A stretch of 64,000 nt of DNA from Methanobacterium veterum (GTDB lineage: Archaea; Methanobacteriota; Methanobacteria; Methanobacteriales; Methanobacteriaceae). Made by a program: the position numbers and the translations under genes. The notes under the pieces are model-generated. The model had not been told where the DNA came from. It made no database searches and was given only the letters and a program-made list of their open reading frames with translations. The stretch covers positions 124,001 to 188,000 of the forward strand of contig NZ_JQJK01000009.1 in assembly GCF_000745485.1 (NCBI RefSeq). Reading direction: 5' to 3'. Positions 37,501 to 45,500 of this stretch are shown in pieces (within the stretch, counting starts at the first letter, position 1; each line of letters opens with the position of its first letter).

Positions 37501-38752
37501 TAATGCAATAGGTAATAATGGTTCTGGAATAGTGGTTAGCGGTGTTAATGGTGCAAATATTTGTGAAAATACGGCTAATTATAATGGTAATAATGGAATT
37601 TTTGTCGAGTGTAACTCTGCAGTTCTTTATGGGAACACGGTAAACCATAATGGATCTTCGGTACATTCTAATCCATATGTTCCTCAATTAGTGACGGATA
37701 ATGGATGGTTAGATGGAATAAACAACGCTAATGAATATGTGGATAGTCTTATTGATGATATAACAAATAATACAATTATCGATTCAGTATTAAACTTAAC
37801 ATATTTCGGTAAATTTGTAAAAGATGATTGTATTGGATTTTTTAAGAATATAGCTATGGAAGGTGTATCAGGATTTACAGAACCTATGGTAAATAACTAT
37901 TATTCTGAATTAAATAATATTTATGGCGGCGGTGTAGAGACTAAGCTTGTTTCTTTAGGTTTAAATGGTAACGGTATTGAAGTGATTGGTAATAATGCAT
38001 CTATTTCTAACACGATTGAGGCTGATTATAATGGGGGTTATGGAATTTTAGTATATGGTGACGATACTTATTCTATTGCCAATAATCTCCAAATTACAGG
38101 TAATGCTGGGGGAATTGCTGTTATTGGAAGTTATAACTATACTTATATTGTTCTTACAAATAATATTGCCAATGGAAATGATTGGGTGGGAATTTATCTA
38201 AGGAATGTGAATGGACCCAATGGCGTGCTTGAAAATGGAATCAGAAATTGTACAGCTAACTCCAATGGAATTGGAATAGTCGTTTCTGGAGGAATATATG
38301 TCAATATGTGCCATGCTAATGATAATGTATTAGATGGCATTCTAGCTATTGGATCAACATTGCCAGTTGACCCTTTAAACCTGCTTTTAGCTGGACCTAT
38401 GAATTATATTGATTCTAATGAAGTGAGTCATAATGGTGCAAATGGCATTTATAGTTATGGTGACAATGCAATGTTCCTTAATTATTGTGATGATGAAAAT
38501 GCATTAATGGGAATTATGTCAAGTGGAAATCCACTTCTTCTCACGATACCAAATTCTGTGGAAGGTAAACTGGGCAGCATATTTCCTCCAACAGCCCAAC
38601 TAGTACAATTAGCAGGATATATAACTGGTGTATTTGAGGTAGAAGAAAGTGGAGTTATCGTATTTAGTCTAAAAGATGCTATAATCTCTTCCGCACAATA
38701 TATTGAGGATAGATTTGTAGAATTAGAAAGTAGTCTACAATCAAATTTTTAA
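28583..38752 (+). CDS. Giant secreted beta-helix protein, 3,389 residues
   Basis: A signal peptide (ACITFFTILLMFIGAVSA) is followed by a first NosD-like beta-helix (to about 29730, NNWWGSNNPK). An Ig-like stretch and one chitobiase-like Ig domain follow (about 30100-30330; VIYYTLDGSDPTT). A second, very long beta-helix runs from FSIQDAIDDSNDGSIIEVH, here cut to FSIQDAIDD, to about 37650. Three NosD-type inserts with D-I-D-x-x-N-T-x-N-G, then YY and IGYLAL, lie near 31136, 32449 and 33466. A 121-residue unit is repeated three times (36239-37240). The last 350 residues include a less repetitive helical segment and no membrane anchor. N-x-S/T sequons are extremely frequent, so heavy glycosylation is likely. 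Adhesion or wall-layer function is inferred. Confidence 0.88.
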   Translation: MTNIKTVLACITFFTILLMFIGAVSAANVTINPGDSIQSAINNASDNDTIIVNDNNGSAYTYTENVIINKTLSLQAKTGGNVTVQASNSSRPVFTVTSLGNGTTIQGFTIVGAANSNGIHLNGASNCSITGNTLTGNVYGMYLSSSNGNLIQNNVISNNSRGTGLYNGSNNNTIQNNDLINNIYGIVFLGSNYNTIQNNSLIDNQYGIYLYNISNYNSICNNTVESSTSYGIGISGSNYNIIWNNNVENNTSYGILLSSTNNNTIQDNTILGNQYGIYLYNSTYGVIFGNVATGNTYQGIHLDSSSNYNSIQNNTAQGSQYGMSISNSLNITIIENNITGNHYGIYFCNCSANVNFNRITGNSIYGLYNTGNGTVDATNNWWGSNNPKIISSGSGDIRIVGGTVNYNPWIVLNVTASPSNTINNSTITADLTHNSADDDTSSQGHIPNNIPVNFATTLGTVNSTASTRSGKTDATFNCGTSTSGNANITVTLDNQTVQTNVTIDVIALTVTANITSGVYSTTQTVTLNVTDNFDANPVIYYTLDGSDPTTLSTVYTGPITIDENTILRFIAVDATGNRAQCQTEKYYFSIQDAIDDSNDGSIIEVHSGTYVENIVITKDITLKSATGEDVTIQAVDSSQPVVTITYTGNGSAVQGFNINGGSDGIYVYADNCSITGNIITNNNNGIILENSLGNNISDDNINNNYNNGIDLQNSSNNTISNNNITYNWNYGIYLESSSNNIVSGNTISDNWYGIYLDSSLNNSISWNNLTDSNYGIYGYVSSNTLIFDNNITNTEYGIYSDSSLNNTISDNSITDSNYGIYIDNSPENTLRNNIIVNNNDGFNISGDDLSDYIQDIDTSNTINGNSVYYLIGQHDLVLDGIHIGYLALVSCNNITVENIREQYDDEGFLVQSAIGISIINTTNSIIENCDLTGIYSENSSNNTFSGNTINGQVYLDLSDNNTISNNNIYYYHGGGPVCCALLSDMVSYSTTYESNNALCLVSSNNNTISGNYVNGIELLNSLGNILSGNTVSDNGISLESSFDNIILENIVSGNGIYLESSSNNTISRNTVSDNGIYLDNSYNNTITGNNLMNNWNYAIYLNYSTNNNVSENTISNGSNGIGLESSSQNTINENQISDNWNDGIYLSDSSNNTISGNNITNNSNNGIDLENSSQNIISGNNQVSNNSNGVYLESSSQNTISENQIFNNSNGIYLSDSSNNTISENNVTSNSNNGIYLSNSGNNTISGNNITGNNNGISLEASSRNILRSNILANNVDNLNIVVSNVEDYLQDIDATNTINGNPIYYLVGQNSIVLDNLNIGYLALILCNNITITNSNITSSYNVFILNTTNSTIENNNINTDLYLENSLGNTISGNIINNTDNAITLENSTNNNITNNTINESRCGICLKNSSGNEINGNTINNEGPVYNYDYGIYLENSLNNTISGNAINNTFNSGIYLENSSNNTVSGNNVTNSYNNGIDLENSSGNEINGNQITNSYMELYLWNSSDNTISGNILTNNDDGIYYNYGIYIGNSADNTISGNNITNNKYGMYLDSADNIISENNISNTNQGIYLSSPQKIISGNEINNNTYGIYLENVPGNVLRNNTFVNNTYSMYIGTDIGGYQQDIDTSNTVNGNPIYYIIGQNGLVFDSVSIGYLALISCTNITVRNITFTGNYDGVLLLNTTNSWIENLTLENNYQGIYLWNSSNNTISGNIITNVDNYYQWWYGIHLLNSSDNTIDNNRISQSYDAGIYLENSSGNIVTNNVFNNVDRGIYLVNAQNNAIINNIINNNYYSGIYLESSSNNTIMDNNIFGYINENSGSKYGIYVGNSLKNTINNNTIGNNQYGIYLLNSNEITIINNTISSYSLPPYGYYYGIYLDNSSSDTIVENVINDNITNLNNVNNYENDGYGTWWEYNYYYAIYQKDSTNNTIDNNGLNNNTSSTNDPDKYYYIYYVYSYYGIYMENSLNNRIRNNTLNNNNNNSNYGIHLVNSSNNTITQNIIANYCIEGIYLINSSQITISENHIDNSTRGIYVNGNNVTISDNSITNNHDDTGITVNGNNTNVLRNIVTHTNGSGIMIIGNNAIITENEVTDNNSTNLGFRGISVSGDNATVSYNNVTGNINDITSVAVFSDDWAGIWINGINSSIYNNTVTGSGGYEYGCRGIYVNGDGATISGNNDTWNTAEGIVSIGNDVIITDNIIQNNQNYGLSASGNNLNISGNRIISNGKFGIAVTGSDVNISGNVVLDNGCNFTAGHDPIDYNIGFGISVTGDNVSISNNTISGNGNNVTIDSAFTANYEGGNGISVSGDNANVSGNTVTDNGCNTNIGGNYTYYYGGNGISVSGDNANVSGNTITGNGVNATLSAWILTLYYYGGNGILIRGPNANVSGNTITDNGINTTLSCGLSYEGFNHPLSEFNGSYGVSVSGNNSTISGNSIRNSGINTVIAAPTYPYLYPLYNEGSIGIYSQGDNSKILQNTVYDSGRNGIDAYGLNLIVSGNTVDSNGGHGILVTNGTMVSDNIVTNNSGFGISVTGDGVNVLRNTAAGNAGDGIDVIGNNAIITPDNNIHDNEGHGLYVIGDNINLIEFNDGLGGFDIYNNGLDGIRASGNNYTILRNNIHNNGNGITVTGNNETVSENKVTDNHGYGISIISNATVSGITVSNNVITGNSGDGIDVTGNNAIITPDNNIHDNGGYGINIIGDNINLSGFNDGLGGFDIYNNGLDGIRASGNNYTILHNNIHNNGGNGISVTGDNITVSGNNVTNNHGNGLSIDDNVNISNVTVSGNTASGNTGDGIDVTGNNAIITHDNNVHDNSGYGIYVIGNNINLSGFNTDLGGFDIYNNGKDGIYAPGHNVTISNNRLTNNWGNGVTVTGDNENITGNIITNKGNTGISVTGNHANISENTVINSIGDGISVSGYYASITHNTVINSAGNGIYVAGIDAIVSWNTVTNSTEDGILVNGENATIFKNNAIGNNGSGIVVSGVNGANICENTANYNGNNGIFVECNSAVLYGNTVNHNGSSVHSNPYVPQLVTDNGWLDGINNANEYVDSLIDDITNNTIIDSVLNLTYFGKFVKDDCIGFFKNIAMEGVSGFTEPMVNNYYSELNNIYGGGVETKLVSLGLNGNGIEVIGNNASISNTIEADYNGGYGILVYGDDTYSIANNLQITGNAGGIAVIGSYNYTYIVLTNNIANGNDWVGIYLRNVNGPNGVLENGIRNCTANSNGIGIVVSGGIYVNMCHANDNVLDGILAIGSTLPVDPLNLLLAGPMNYIDSNEVSHNGANGIYSYGDNAMFLNYCDDENALMGIMSSGNPLLLTIPNSVEGKLGSIFPPTAQLVQLAGYITGVFEVEESGVIVFSLKDAIISSAQYIEDRFVELESSLQSNF
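36239..37240 (+). repeat. Three tandem copies of a 121-122-residue unit inside the giant gene
   Basis: Units start with GG[CT]GATGGTATTGATGT at 36239, 36602 and 36968 (363 and 366 bases apart). Each codes GDGID, NNAIIT, a GFDIYNNG block and NNYTI or a related turn. The first two are the most alike; the third diverges after KDGIY. Smaller DNA repeats (GGTATTTCTGTATCTGGTG) occur at about 35500 and 35610. Confidence 0.75.
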
Positions 38753-38936
38753 CAGCACATAATAATTGCTTTTTAATTAGTGTTTATAACTTCTAATGAA
38801 TTCAGTTGAAAAAATGAAAAAAAAGATATCTTCTTTAAAAACTAAATTTAAGAAATGTCTCTAAAATACTCCAAAAAAATCAAAAATTTAGAGATAGCAC
38901 AACATTTATATGAAAAGAATTTAAAATGGTGCTTTG

Positions 38937-39836
38937 ATGTCATATATCATCTGTGATAAATGTGGTGGATACTATGAACTCCAGCCTGGTGAGTCTCCCG
39001 ATGATTTTGACTCTAAATGTGAATGTGGTGGGACTCTCAAATACGTTCAGAGTTTGAATGATGATAACTTACAAAAAACTTGCTCTAATTGTGGGAGTTT
39101 AATTGAAGATAGTGATGAAATATGTCCTAGTTGTGGTTTTAGATTAGAAGAATCATATTTATCAGAAAAGCAGCTTATTTTTGGATTTTTATGGATTTTA
39201 TCTAATGTGGGCGTCATTGCAATAATGGCGATTTATTTTGGATGGGTATTGTGTATGGGCGTTATGACTTCTATTTTTAAACCTATGTCTGGAGTCAGTA
39301 TTTCTTCAGTAATTGGCATTATTCTCTTTTTTTTTATTCTTACTATTTTCCCCGTAATGGCAGTTATTGCACTTATAAGAAGGTTTAAAAATAAATATTT
39401 AAGTATGTACGAAAAAAAGAATTTGAATTGGGTTGCAATTAGTATTGCATTCCTAGTTACAATTATTATTGGTATCTTTGGAAAACATTTGAGTAATATA
39501 ATTTTTATAGGGTCCTATTTAGCAAATAATCAAATTACTATGGGGCCGTTGTTTGGCGGATTTATTGCAGGTTGTATAGCTGGTAAGAGTTATATTAATG
39601 GACTTGTAAATGGGGGGATTCCGGCAGGAATAGCAGGATTTTTAGGTATTATATTACTTATTGGGGGTAACTTGGCTGCTGGACAATCATTTGATGCAAT
39701 TCTACTTGCAAATTTAATATTGGGTGTTGTATTTTTCATATTTTATTTCATTACTGGCTCAATCGGTGGAATCATCGGTGCAGGTATAAGAAAAAGGATC
39801 AGCAGTCCAAAAAATACTGCAAAAGAAGTAAGCTAG
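38937..39836 (+). CDS. Zinc-ribbon membrane protein
   Basis: Two metal-binding segments open the protein. The first is C-D-K-C-G-G-Y-Y-E with a C-E-C-G partner (residues 6-40). The second is C-S-N-C-G with C-P-S-C-G (about 50-70), a classic zinc ribbon. About six membrane helices follow, the last three glycine-rich ([21 protein letters not shown]), resembling DUF5518-like proteins of methanogens. The ATG at 38937 is chosen over the TTG at 38934 because of spacing from GGTGCT. Its first module is shared with the 39983 protein. Function unknown; the ribbon faces the cytosol if the N-terminus is inside. Confidence 0.75.
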   Translation: MSYIICDKCGGYYELQPGESPDDFDSKCECGGTLKYVQSLNDDNLQKTCSNCGSLIEDSDEICPSCGFRLEESYLSEKQLIFGFLWILSNVGVIAIMAIYFGWVLCMGVMTSIFKPMSGVSISSVIGIILFFFILTIFPVMAVIALIRRFKNKYLSMYEKKNLNWVAISIAFLVTIIIGIFGKHLSNIIFIGSYLANNQITMGPLFGGFIAGCIAGKSYINGLVNGGIPAGIAGFLGIILLIGGNLAAGQSFDAILLANLILGVVFFIFYFITGSIGGIIGAGIRKRISSPKNTAKEVS

Positions 39837-39982
39837 ATTCTTTTATCCTATTTAACAGGTTATTGTAAGGTTTTGCCTGTGAATAAGGTGTTTTATAGTT
39901 ATTAAATAAAATACATGTTTTTAAAGATTAAATGGTGCTTTTATGTAATAAAATTGCACTAAATTAAATACTGAGGTTTTAA

Positions 39983-40978
39983 ATGGCGTCTAATATAGAA
40001 ACTAAAATAATGCTTGAAGCTAAACGTAAAGGGTTAGATCCTGATGAAGTTTTACAATTAATGATGGTACCTTTTGAATGGACAGGAAATAGTTATCTAT
40101 TTAATTTTGATTCCATACCTATTGAAGAATTATCTAATTATATTGATTATATATTTAGAAAGCAAGGGTACAGTTTAGATAAAGGAACTCAAATAGACGG
40201 TATTTATGTTAAGACACGGTTCGGTGATTCGTTAGCTTATAAACGTCTTCCAATTGAATATAGATATAAAGTCGAAATGTGCTTAAATGAAGGAAAAACA
40301 TACTTAAAAATCTCCAGAATGTTACAAGGAGGTTTAATGTCCGCTGACAAGACAATTTATGGGGAAAATTATCTTAACTCTGAATTAAACAAAATAGTTG
40401 ACCAACTAGAATTTTTAAAACCGTCAATTAAGGGTTATCTAATTTGTAATAAATGTGGTGCATATTATGAAGTACATAAAGAAGAATCTCCAAAAGATTT
40501 CCCTGATAAATGTGAATGTGATGGAACTTTTGAGTATATTGCACTTCCAGATTTGCCTGATGAGAGACTTGTAGAAAGGAAAAGAACAGCCAGTCCAACA
40601 GAATACTTGCGTGCTCCTATGGCTTTAATCGTGGTAAGTTCAGCATGTATTGGAAGTATGGGGTATAATCAAAGTATCGTTGCTACTTCCGGAATGTTTG
40701 GTTTGGGATTCGGCATGGTTTTATTACTAATTCGCGATAAAAGTCAAGAATTAGTATTTAGTATGATTTCTCGGTGTTTAATCTACCTTTTGTCGGCAGT
40801 TCTATTTTTTGTAGAAGGCGGGGTGTTATTTAATGTATGGATTCAAGCTAATAATTCTGTTATATTAATGATAATAAGTCTTATTTTTGTATTTATAGCT
40901 GTAATATTTGGCTTAGGTATGATTTTTAAAATGATTAGTCCTGATAACCCTCGAAATTTCTTGGATCCGCCATTATGA
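39983..40978 (+). CDS. Membrane protein with internal zinc-binding module
   Basis: Residues 1-145 form a soluble domain of unknown type. Residues about 148-185 carry C-N-K-C-G-A-Y-Y-E, ESPKDF and C-E-C-D, the same module as in the preceding gene. About four membrane helices follow (211-320). The ATG has GAGGTTTT upstream. A sequence like the leader of the 38937 gene (AAATGGTGCTTTTATG) occurs at 39930 but leads straight into a stop codon. The pair is probably a related two-gene set; function unknown. Confidence 0.72.
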   Translation: MASNIETKIMLEAKRKGLDPDEVLQLMMVPFEWTGNSYLFNFDSIPIEELSNYIDYIFRKQGYSLDKGTQIDGIYVKTRFGDSLAYKRLPIEYRYKVEMCLNEGKTYLKISRMLQGGLMSADKTIYGENYLNSELNKIVDQLEFLKPSIKGYLICNKCGAYYEVHKEESPKDFPDKCECDGTFEYIALPDLPDERLVERKRTASPTEYLRAPMALIVVSSACIGSMGYNQSIVATSGMFGLGFGMVLLLIRDKSQELVFSMISRCLIYLLSAVLFFVEGGVLFNVWIQANNSVILMIISLIFVFIAVIFGLGMIFKMISPDNPRNFLDPPL

Positions 40979-41095
40979 ATGTTCTAAATCTTTTAGTACT
41001 TCTCTAAAAGGATATTTTTGGGAAGAAATGTAAAAAGTAGCTTAAGATTCAAATTTAGATAGTTCACTTATTGAATTATAAATATCAGCTCTAAA

Positions 41096-42079
41096 CTATT
41101 TCTTCAAGGTTTTCATAAGCCCCGACTTTCTTGCATAATGGAACAAATACAGCTGGGTATAACCTGCATAATTTCCAAACCTTTCTATACCAAATTTCCT
41201 CATTTTAGGGTTACTTACATTTTTTCCGTCAAAATAAAGCTTGGCTACAATTCTGCTTATCCATATATCCACTGGAAACGCTTTTCCAAATCCATAACCA
41301 TAAAGGAGGATACAATCTCCTACTTTTGGCCCCACTCCCGGAATCTTGAGTATTGTATCAAAAGCAGTTTCATAATCCATTTGGTTAATTTTTTGTAGAT
41401 CTATTTCGCTTTGAACCATTTCAGATGCTTTAATTATGTATTTTGACCTGTAGCCTACGCGGCAGCTTCTTAGATCTTTCCATGATGCCCTTGTTTTAAG
41501 TAATTCTGGGCCACATTCTTCTTCATCAAACTCATGTTCTGGAGCATTTGCAAGTACCTGGGGGCTAGGAAAAGAGTAGAACGTACCAGATGAGAATTTG
41601 TATTTATCTCCAAACTTTTCTTTTAAAAGATTTATAGCTTTGTTCCACTGCCTTATTGAATTATGGGCAGAGGTTATAGAACATATAACTGACTCAAATA
41701 AGTTATTAGCTTTAAATAGCCTCAGTCCTTTACAAAAATCGATTGTAGGTTCCAGATTTGGATCATTTCTTAAAAAATCATATAATTTGGGGAGATCATC
41801 ATTTAACCCAAAAATTTCCATTATTCTAGCTTTAATATGTTCTTTTTCTATATCTTCTTTAGACTCAGCTATTATGTCAATTGGATCATCACTATTAGGT
41901 TTATGGGCTATTTTTACAAGGCATGGTTTATTGTCTACAAATACAAGTTCCTGGAAATATTTGCCATTCTTTTGCCATGCCGGCTGGGATGTCTGGCCGC
42001 TTCCAATGGTAAGTTCAATGTCGAATGGACCTTTAAATTCAGGGGTTTCTATTTTAAATCTGGTCTTCATATGCATCAT
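41096..42079 (-). CDS. ogg: 8-oxoguanine DNA glycosylase, OGG1 type
   Basis: The 327-residue product has the N-terminal OGG-like beta domain and a helix-hairpin-helix glycosylase core. The key stretch is KIPGVGPKVGDCILLYGYG, followed by FPVDIWISRI. The Lys in GPKVGDC matches catalytic Lys249 of human OGG1, and the Asp in PVDIW matches Asp268. It removes 8-oxoG from DNA and cuts at the abasic site in base-excision repair. Three in-frame ATGs (42079, 42076, 42070) are possible starts; none has a clear SD. The gene stands alone, convergent with the 39983 gene. Confidence 0.92.
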   Translation of the reverse strand: MMHMKTRFKIETPEFKGPFDIELTIGSGQTSQPAWQKNGKYFQELVFVDNKPCLVKIAHKPNSDDPIDIIAESKEDIEKEHIKARIMEIFGLNDDLPKLYDFLRNDPNLEPTIDFCKGLRLFKANNLFESVICSITSAHNSIRQWNKAINLLKEKFGDKYKFSSGTFYSFPSPQVLANAPEHEFDEEECGPELLKTRASWKDLRSCRVGYRSKYIIKASEMVQSEIDLQKINQMDYETAFDTILKIPGVGPKVGDCILLYGYGFGKAFPVDIWISRIVAKLYFDGKNVSNPKMRKFGIERFGNYAGYTQLYLFHYARKSGLMKTLKK

Positions 42080-42371
42080 TATTATTTAAGATCATCAAAT
42101 TACAATAATTTTTTGCAAATGTTTATTGTAAAATGGAGTTTATCTCTTGCAAATTACAGTTTTTTAAAATAATAGTCAAAAAATTAAGCAGTATTTGTTT
42201 TAAAATGGAAGTGGTAAACTCATTTAAAAAAAGGGTATTGTCCATGTGTATAAGTTAAAGGATAATTGATTTTTAGGAGTAGAAAGTGACGATTTTGCAA
42301 TTTAAAAATAGCTTTTGCAGATTATGGCTTTTTGATGTTGATTTTTCCTGGTTTGGTACTGCTTCATCTAA

Positions 42372-42418
42372 TTCAATTTTACTTGATATTTACTCAACTA
42401 AAATGGAAATATTTATAT
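42372..42418 (+). promoter_or_regulatory. Recurrent promoter motif, copy 3
   Basis: It holds TTCAATTTTACTTGATATTT, then ACTCAACTAAAATGGAAAT and ATTTATAT. TTGA and TCAA form an imperfect dyad 15 bases long. It lies about 100 bases before the TTG start at 42519. The rest of 42080-42371 shows no gene. Confidence 0.6.
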
Positions 42419-42502
42419 GGTTGATTTGTACAATTGGTATTTTGTACTAATATTTTAAATGGAAAATGAAGGTGTTAGTAAAAAAAATAGGGGATTAAAT
42501 TC

Positions 42503-42512
42503 AAGGAGGTGG
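42503..42512 (+). promoter_or_regulatory. Ribosome-binding site fixing a TTG start
   Basis: AAGGAGGTGG is a near-perfect SD seven bases before the TTG at 42519. It lies inside the longer frame that opens at ATG 42459, so that upstream start is unlikely. Confidence 0.8.
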
Positions 42513-42518
42513 ATTAAA

Positions 42519-45500
42519 TTGAGGAAAACGATACTATTAGGCATTTTGATATTGTTTTTTATTTCTATAAACATGGTTAATGCTGAAAATCCTGTAAAAA
42601 GTTCGAATACGGGAATTCAAGACATTTATGTGTCTACTACTGGTAATGATTCTTCTAATACTGGGGCAAACGCGGATAGTCCTTATGCTACTATAGCAAA
42701 AGGGGTGTCAAATGCTAGTGACTCGCGTAATGCTACGATACATTTAAGTAAAGGGACATTCACTGGTACGGGGAATACTGAAGTTGTAATTAATAAAGCG
42801 CACCAAAGTCAGGGCGGCAGCTTGACTATAGTGGGTGCGGGATACAATAAAACGTTTATCGATGCAAACAGCATTGATTCTATATTTGATATAAAAGCTG
42901 ATTCTATTGTTAAGCTTCTAAACCTCACATTGATCAATGGAAAATCTACAAATGGGGGGGCCATTGTTAATGAGGGTAATTTAAGTATTGTAGATTGTAT
43001 TTTTGAAAAAAACTATGCAACATCATATAATGGTGGTGGAGCTATTTGCAGTACTTCTGGAAATCTAACTGTTTTTAACAGTAAGTTCAACAACAATTCA
43101 GCACCATCAGGATATGGTGGGGCTATACGTTCAGGTTCAACATTAGTTAATATATCAAATTCCAGTTTTACAAATAACCAGGCTAGTGGTGCTGGAGCTT
43201 TGTATATTTATGGTGTTCAAACAGCTAATTCTACTATAAAGAATTCTTATTTCGCGAATAATTCTGTTGAAGACGATTGGGGTATTGCTGGTTCTATATG
43301 TATTGCTTATGGTTCGCTGATAAACAACACTATTATTAACAGTACTGTAATCGGTAGTTCCGGTCAGGGAGGAGCTGTATACATTTCCGGAGATAGTTAT
43401 TTAAAAAATAACACCATGACAAATTGTTCAGCAGCAAGCGGTAACTATATTTATGCAGGTTCTTCTTTTAATGCTAAAGTTACTTTCAATGATGCGACTA
43501 TTACTGCACCTAAAGCTACTGTAACTGCTACTGTAACTGATGACATGGGACATCCAGTTTATGGGGGAAGTATTGACTTCTATGCTAATGGTATATCACT
43601 TGGAAGTGCAAATGTCATAAATGGTACAGCAACGCTAAAATACACTAAACTGCTGGAAAATAACGGTTTATACAGGTTAAATGGGACTTCTTATTACTTC
43701 ATAAATAATTTGTCCAATGTTAAAAATGGGACTTTGAATGTAAACATTGACAGGACTCCTAAGAATGTATATGTTTCAACAACCGGCAGTGATGATACTG
43801 GGGAGGGGTCTGTAAGCAAGCCTTATTTGACTATATCTAAGGCTATTCATGAAGCTTTTTCCACATCATACTACCCTATAGTCCATATACTGGAGGGTAC
43901 TTACTCGGGATCTGGAAACACAAATATGAGTTTTACTGATATAGGTGTTTTAAGTTTAATCGGTGAAACATACAACAAAACTATAATCGATGGGGGACTT
44001 GTTAACTGGATATTCAATTTTGGCAAGTACACACAGGTCAACATGGTGAATTTGACCATTAAAAATGGTAATTGCAGTACAGAATATCCTTTAAATAATA
44101 ATGTTTTAAGTGCAGCTTCTGATTTGAGCATGATAGACTGTATTTTCGAAAATAATTATGGTAGATATGCGTCTATTATTTCTGCAGGGAACGATGGAAC
44201 AAAGGTTACAATTAAAAACTTAATCTTTAAAGACAATCAGGTTTATGGTGCCTATTATGGGCCGTGCTATGTTCACACAGGTGAACTTGATAACTGCCAC
44301 TTTATAAACAACAGTAATACGGGAACATCTACGGGGGCCATGAATGGAGGAGCTTTATACGGCCATAATTTAACTGTAAGAAACTCAGAATTTATAAATA
44401 ACTCCAACGAAGGCACTGCAGGTGCAGTATATGTAAACGGACCGTTAACAAGTATCCACAACACATATTCGGGTAATTATGCAAAAGAATATGGAGGAGC
44501 ACTATATGCAGGTACTATAACCAGTGTAAACGATACATTTTGCAATAATACTGCACTAATTAATGGTGGGGCGATTATTGCTAATGGAAATATAACAAAC
44601 GCTACTTTCAGGAATAATACTGCGGGAACATACGGTGGTGCTATATATGCAACCAACTTAGCCCTTAAAAACTGTTCTTTTGAGAACAATACTGCGGGAA
44701 CTAACGGTAATAACATATACATGTACAGCAGCGGCAGCGTTTCTGGTACTATTTCTGGTGTTAATTTGACTTTTGTGGGTAATGGTACAGTTAACATCGA
44801 TAAACTTACTGGTGATTTGACTGCTACCGTGGTTGATGATAAGGGCAATGCCATAAGTGGAGGATATGTTTCGTTCTATTTGAATGGGACTTATATTGGT
44901 AGGGCAGATGTTGTTAATGGAGTTGCGACTTTAAATTATATTGGTTTTAAAAATGGGGCTTATAATTTAACTGGAAATTACAGTAATGCTGTAGACCCTG
45001 TTTATACTAAAGATGGTGTGGTTAAGGTAGCTATTAATGAAAAAGATTCTGTTGAACAGTATGTTTCTAAATCAGGCAGTGATTTTACTGGTGACGGATC
45101 TAAAGCTAAACCATTTGCAACCATCCAAAAAGCATTAACTGCTGCTGTGGAATTAAGTCGAAATATAACCATCCACCTGTTAGAGGGCATTTATTCTGGT
45201 GTGGGAAACACTAATGTGACTCTACCTGGAACTTTGAACCTCACTATACTTGGTGATGGCATAGACAAATCGATTATAAACGGCGAAAATACCAACTGGA
45301 TTTTCAATATAACACTGGGTGATGGTTTAATCACTTTGAAAAACTTCCAAATCATAAATAGTACTCTGGTTTATACTTCTAAGGTAATTCAGGATAGTCC
45401 TATAATGATTGCAGCTAATTCTACCGTGGTTATCGATAATTTATATGTTAACGGCAGCCATGGTTATTATGGGGGTGCTGTTAATAATAATGGAAACCTA

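Noticed and set aside
28900..37600. CRISPR-like repeat array
   Set aside because: Repeats are coding, imperfect and without uniform spacers; they are beta-helix turns in one open frame.
42459..42518. ATG 42459 as the start of the 42519 gene
   Set aside because: It would put about 20 charged residues before the signal peptide, and the strong SD lies downstream of it.
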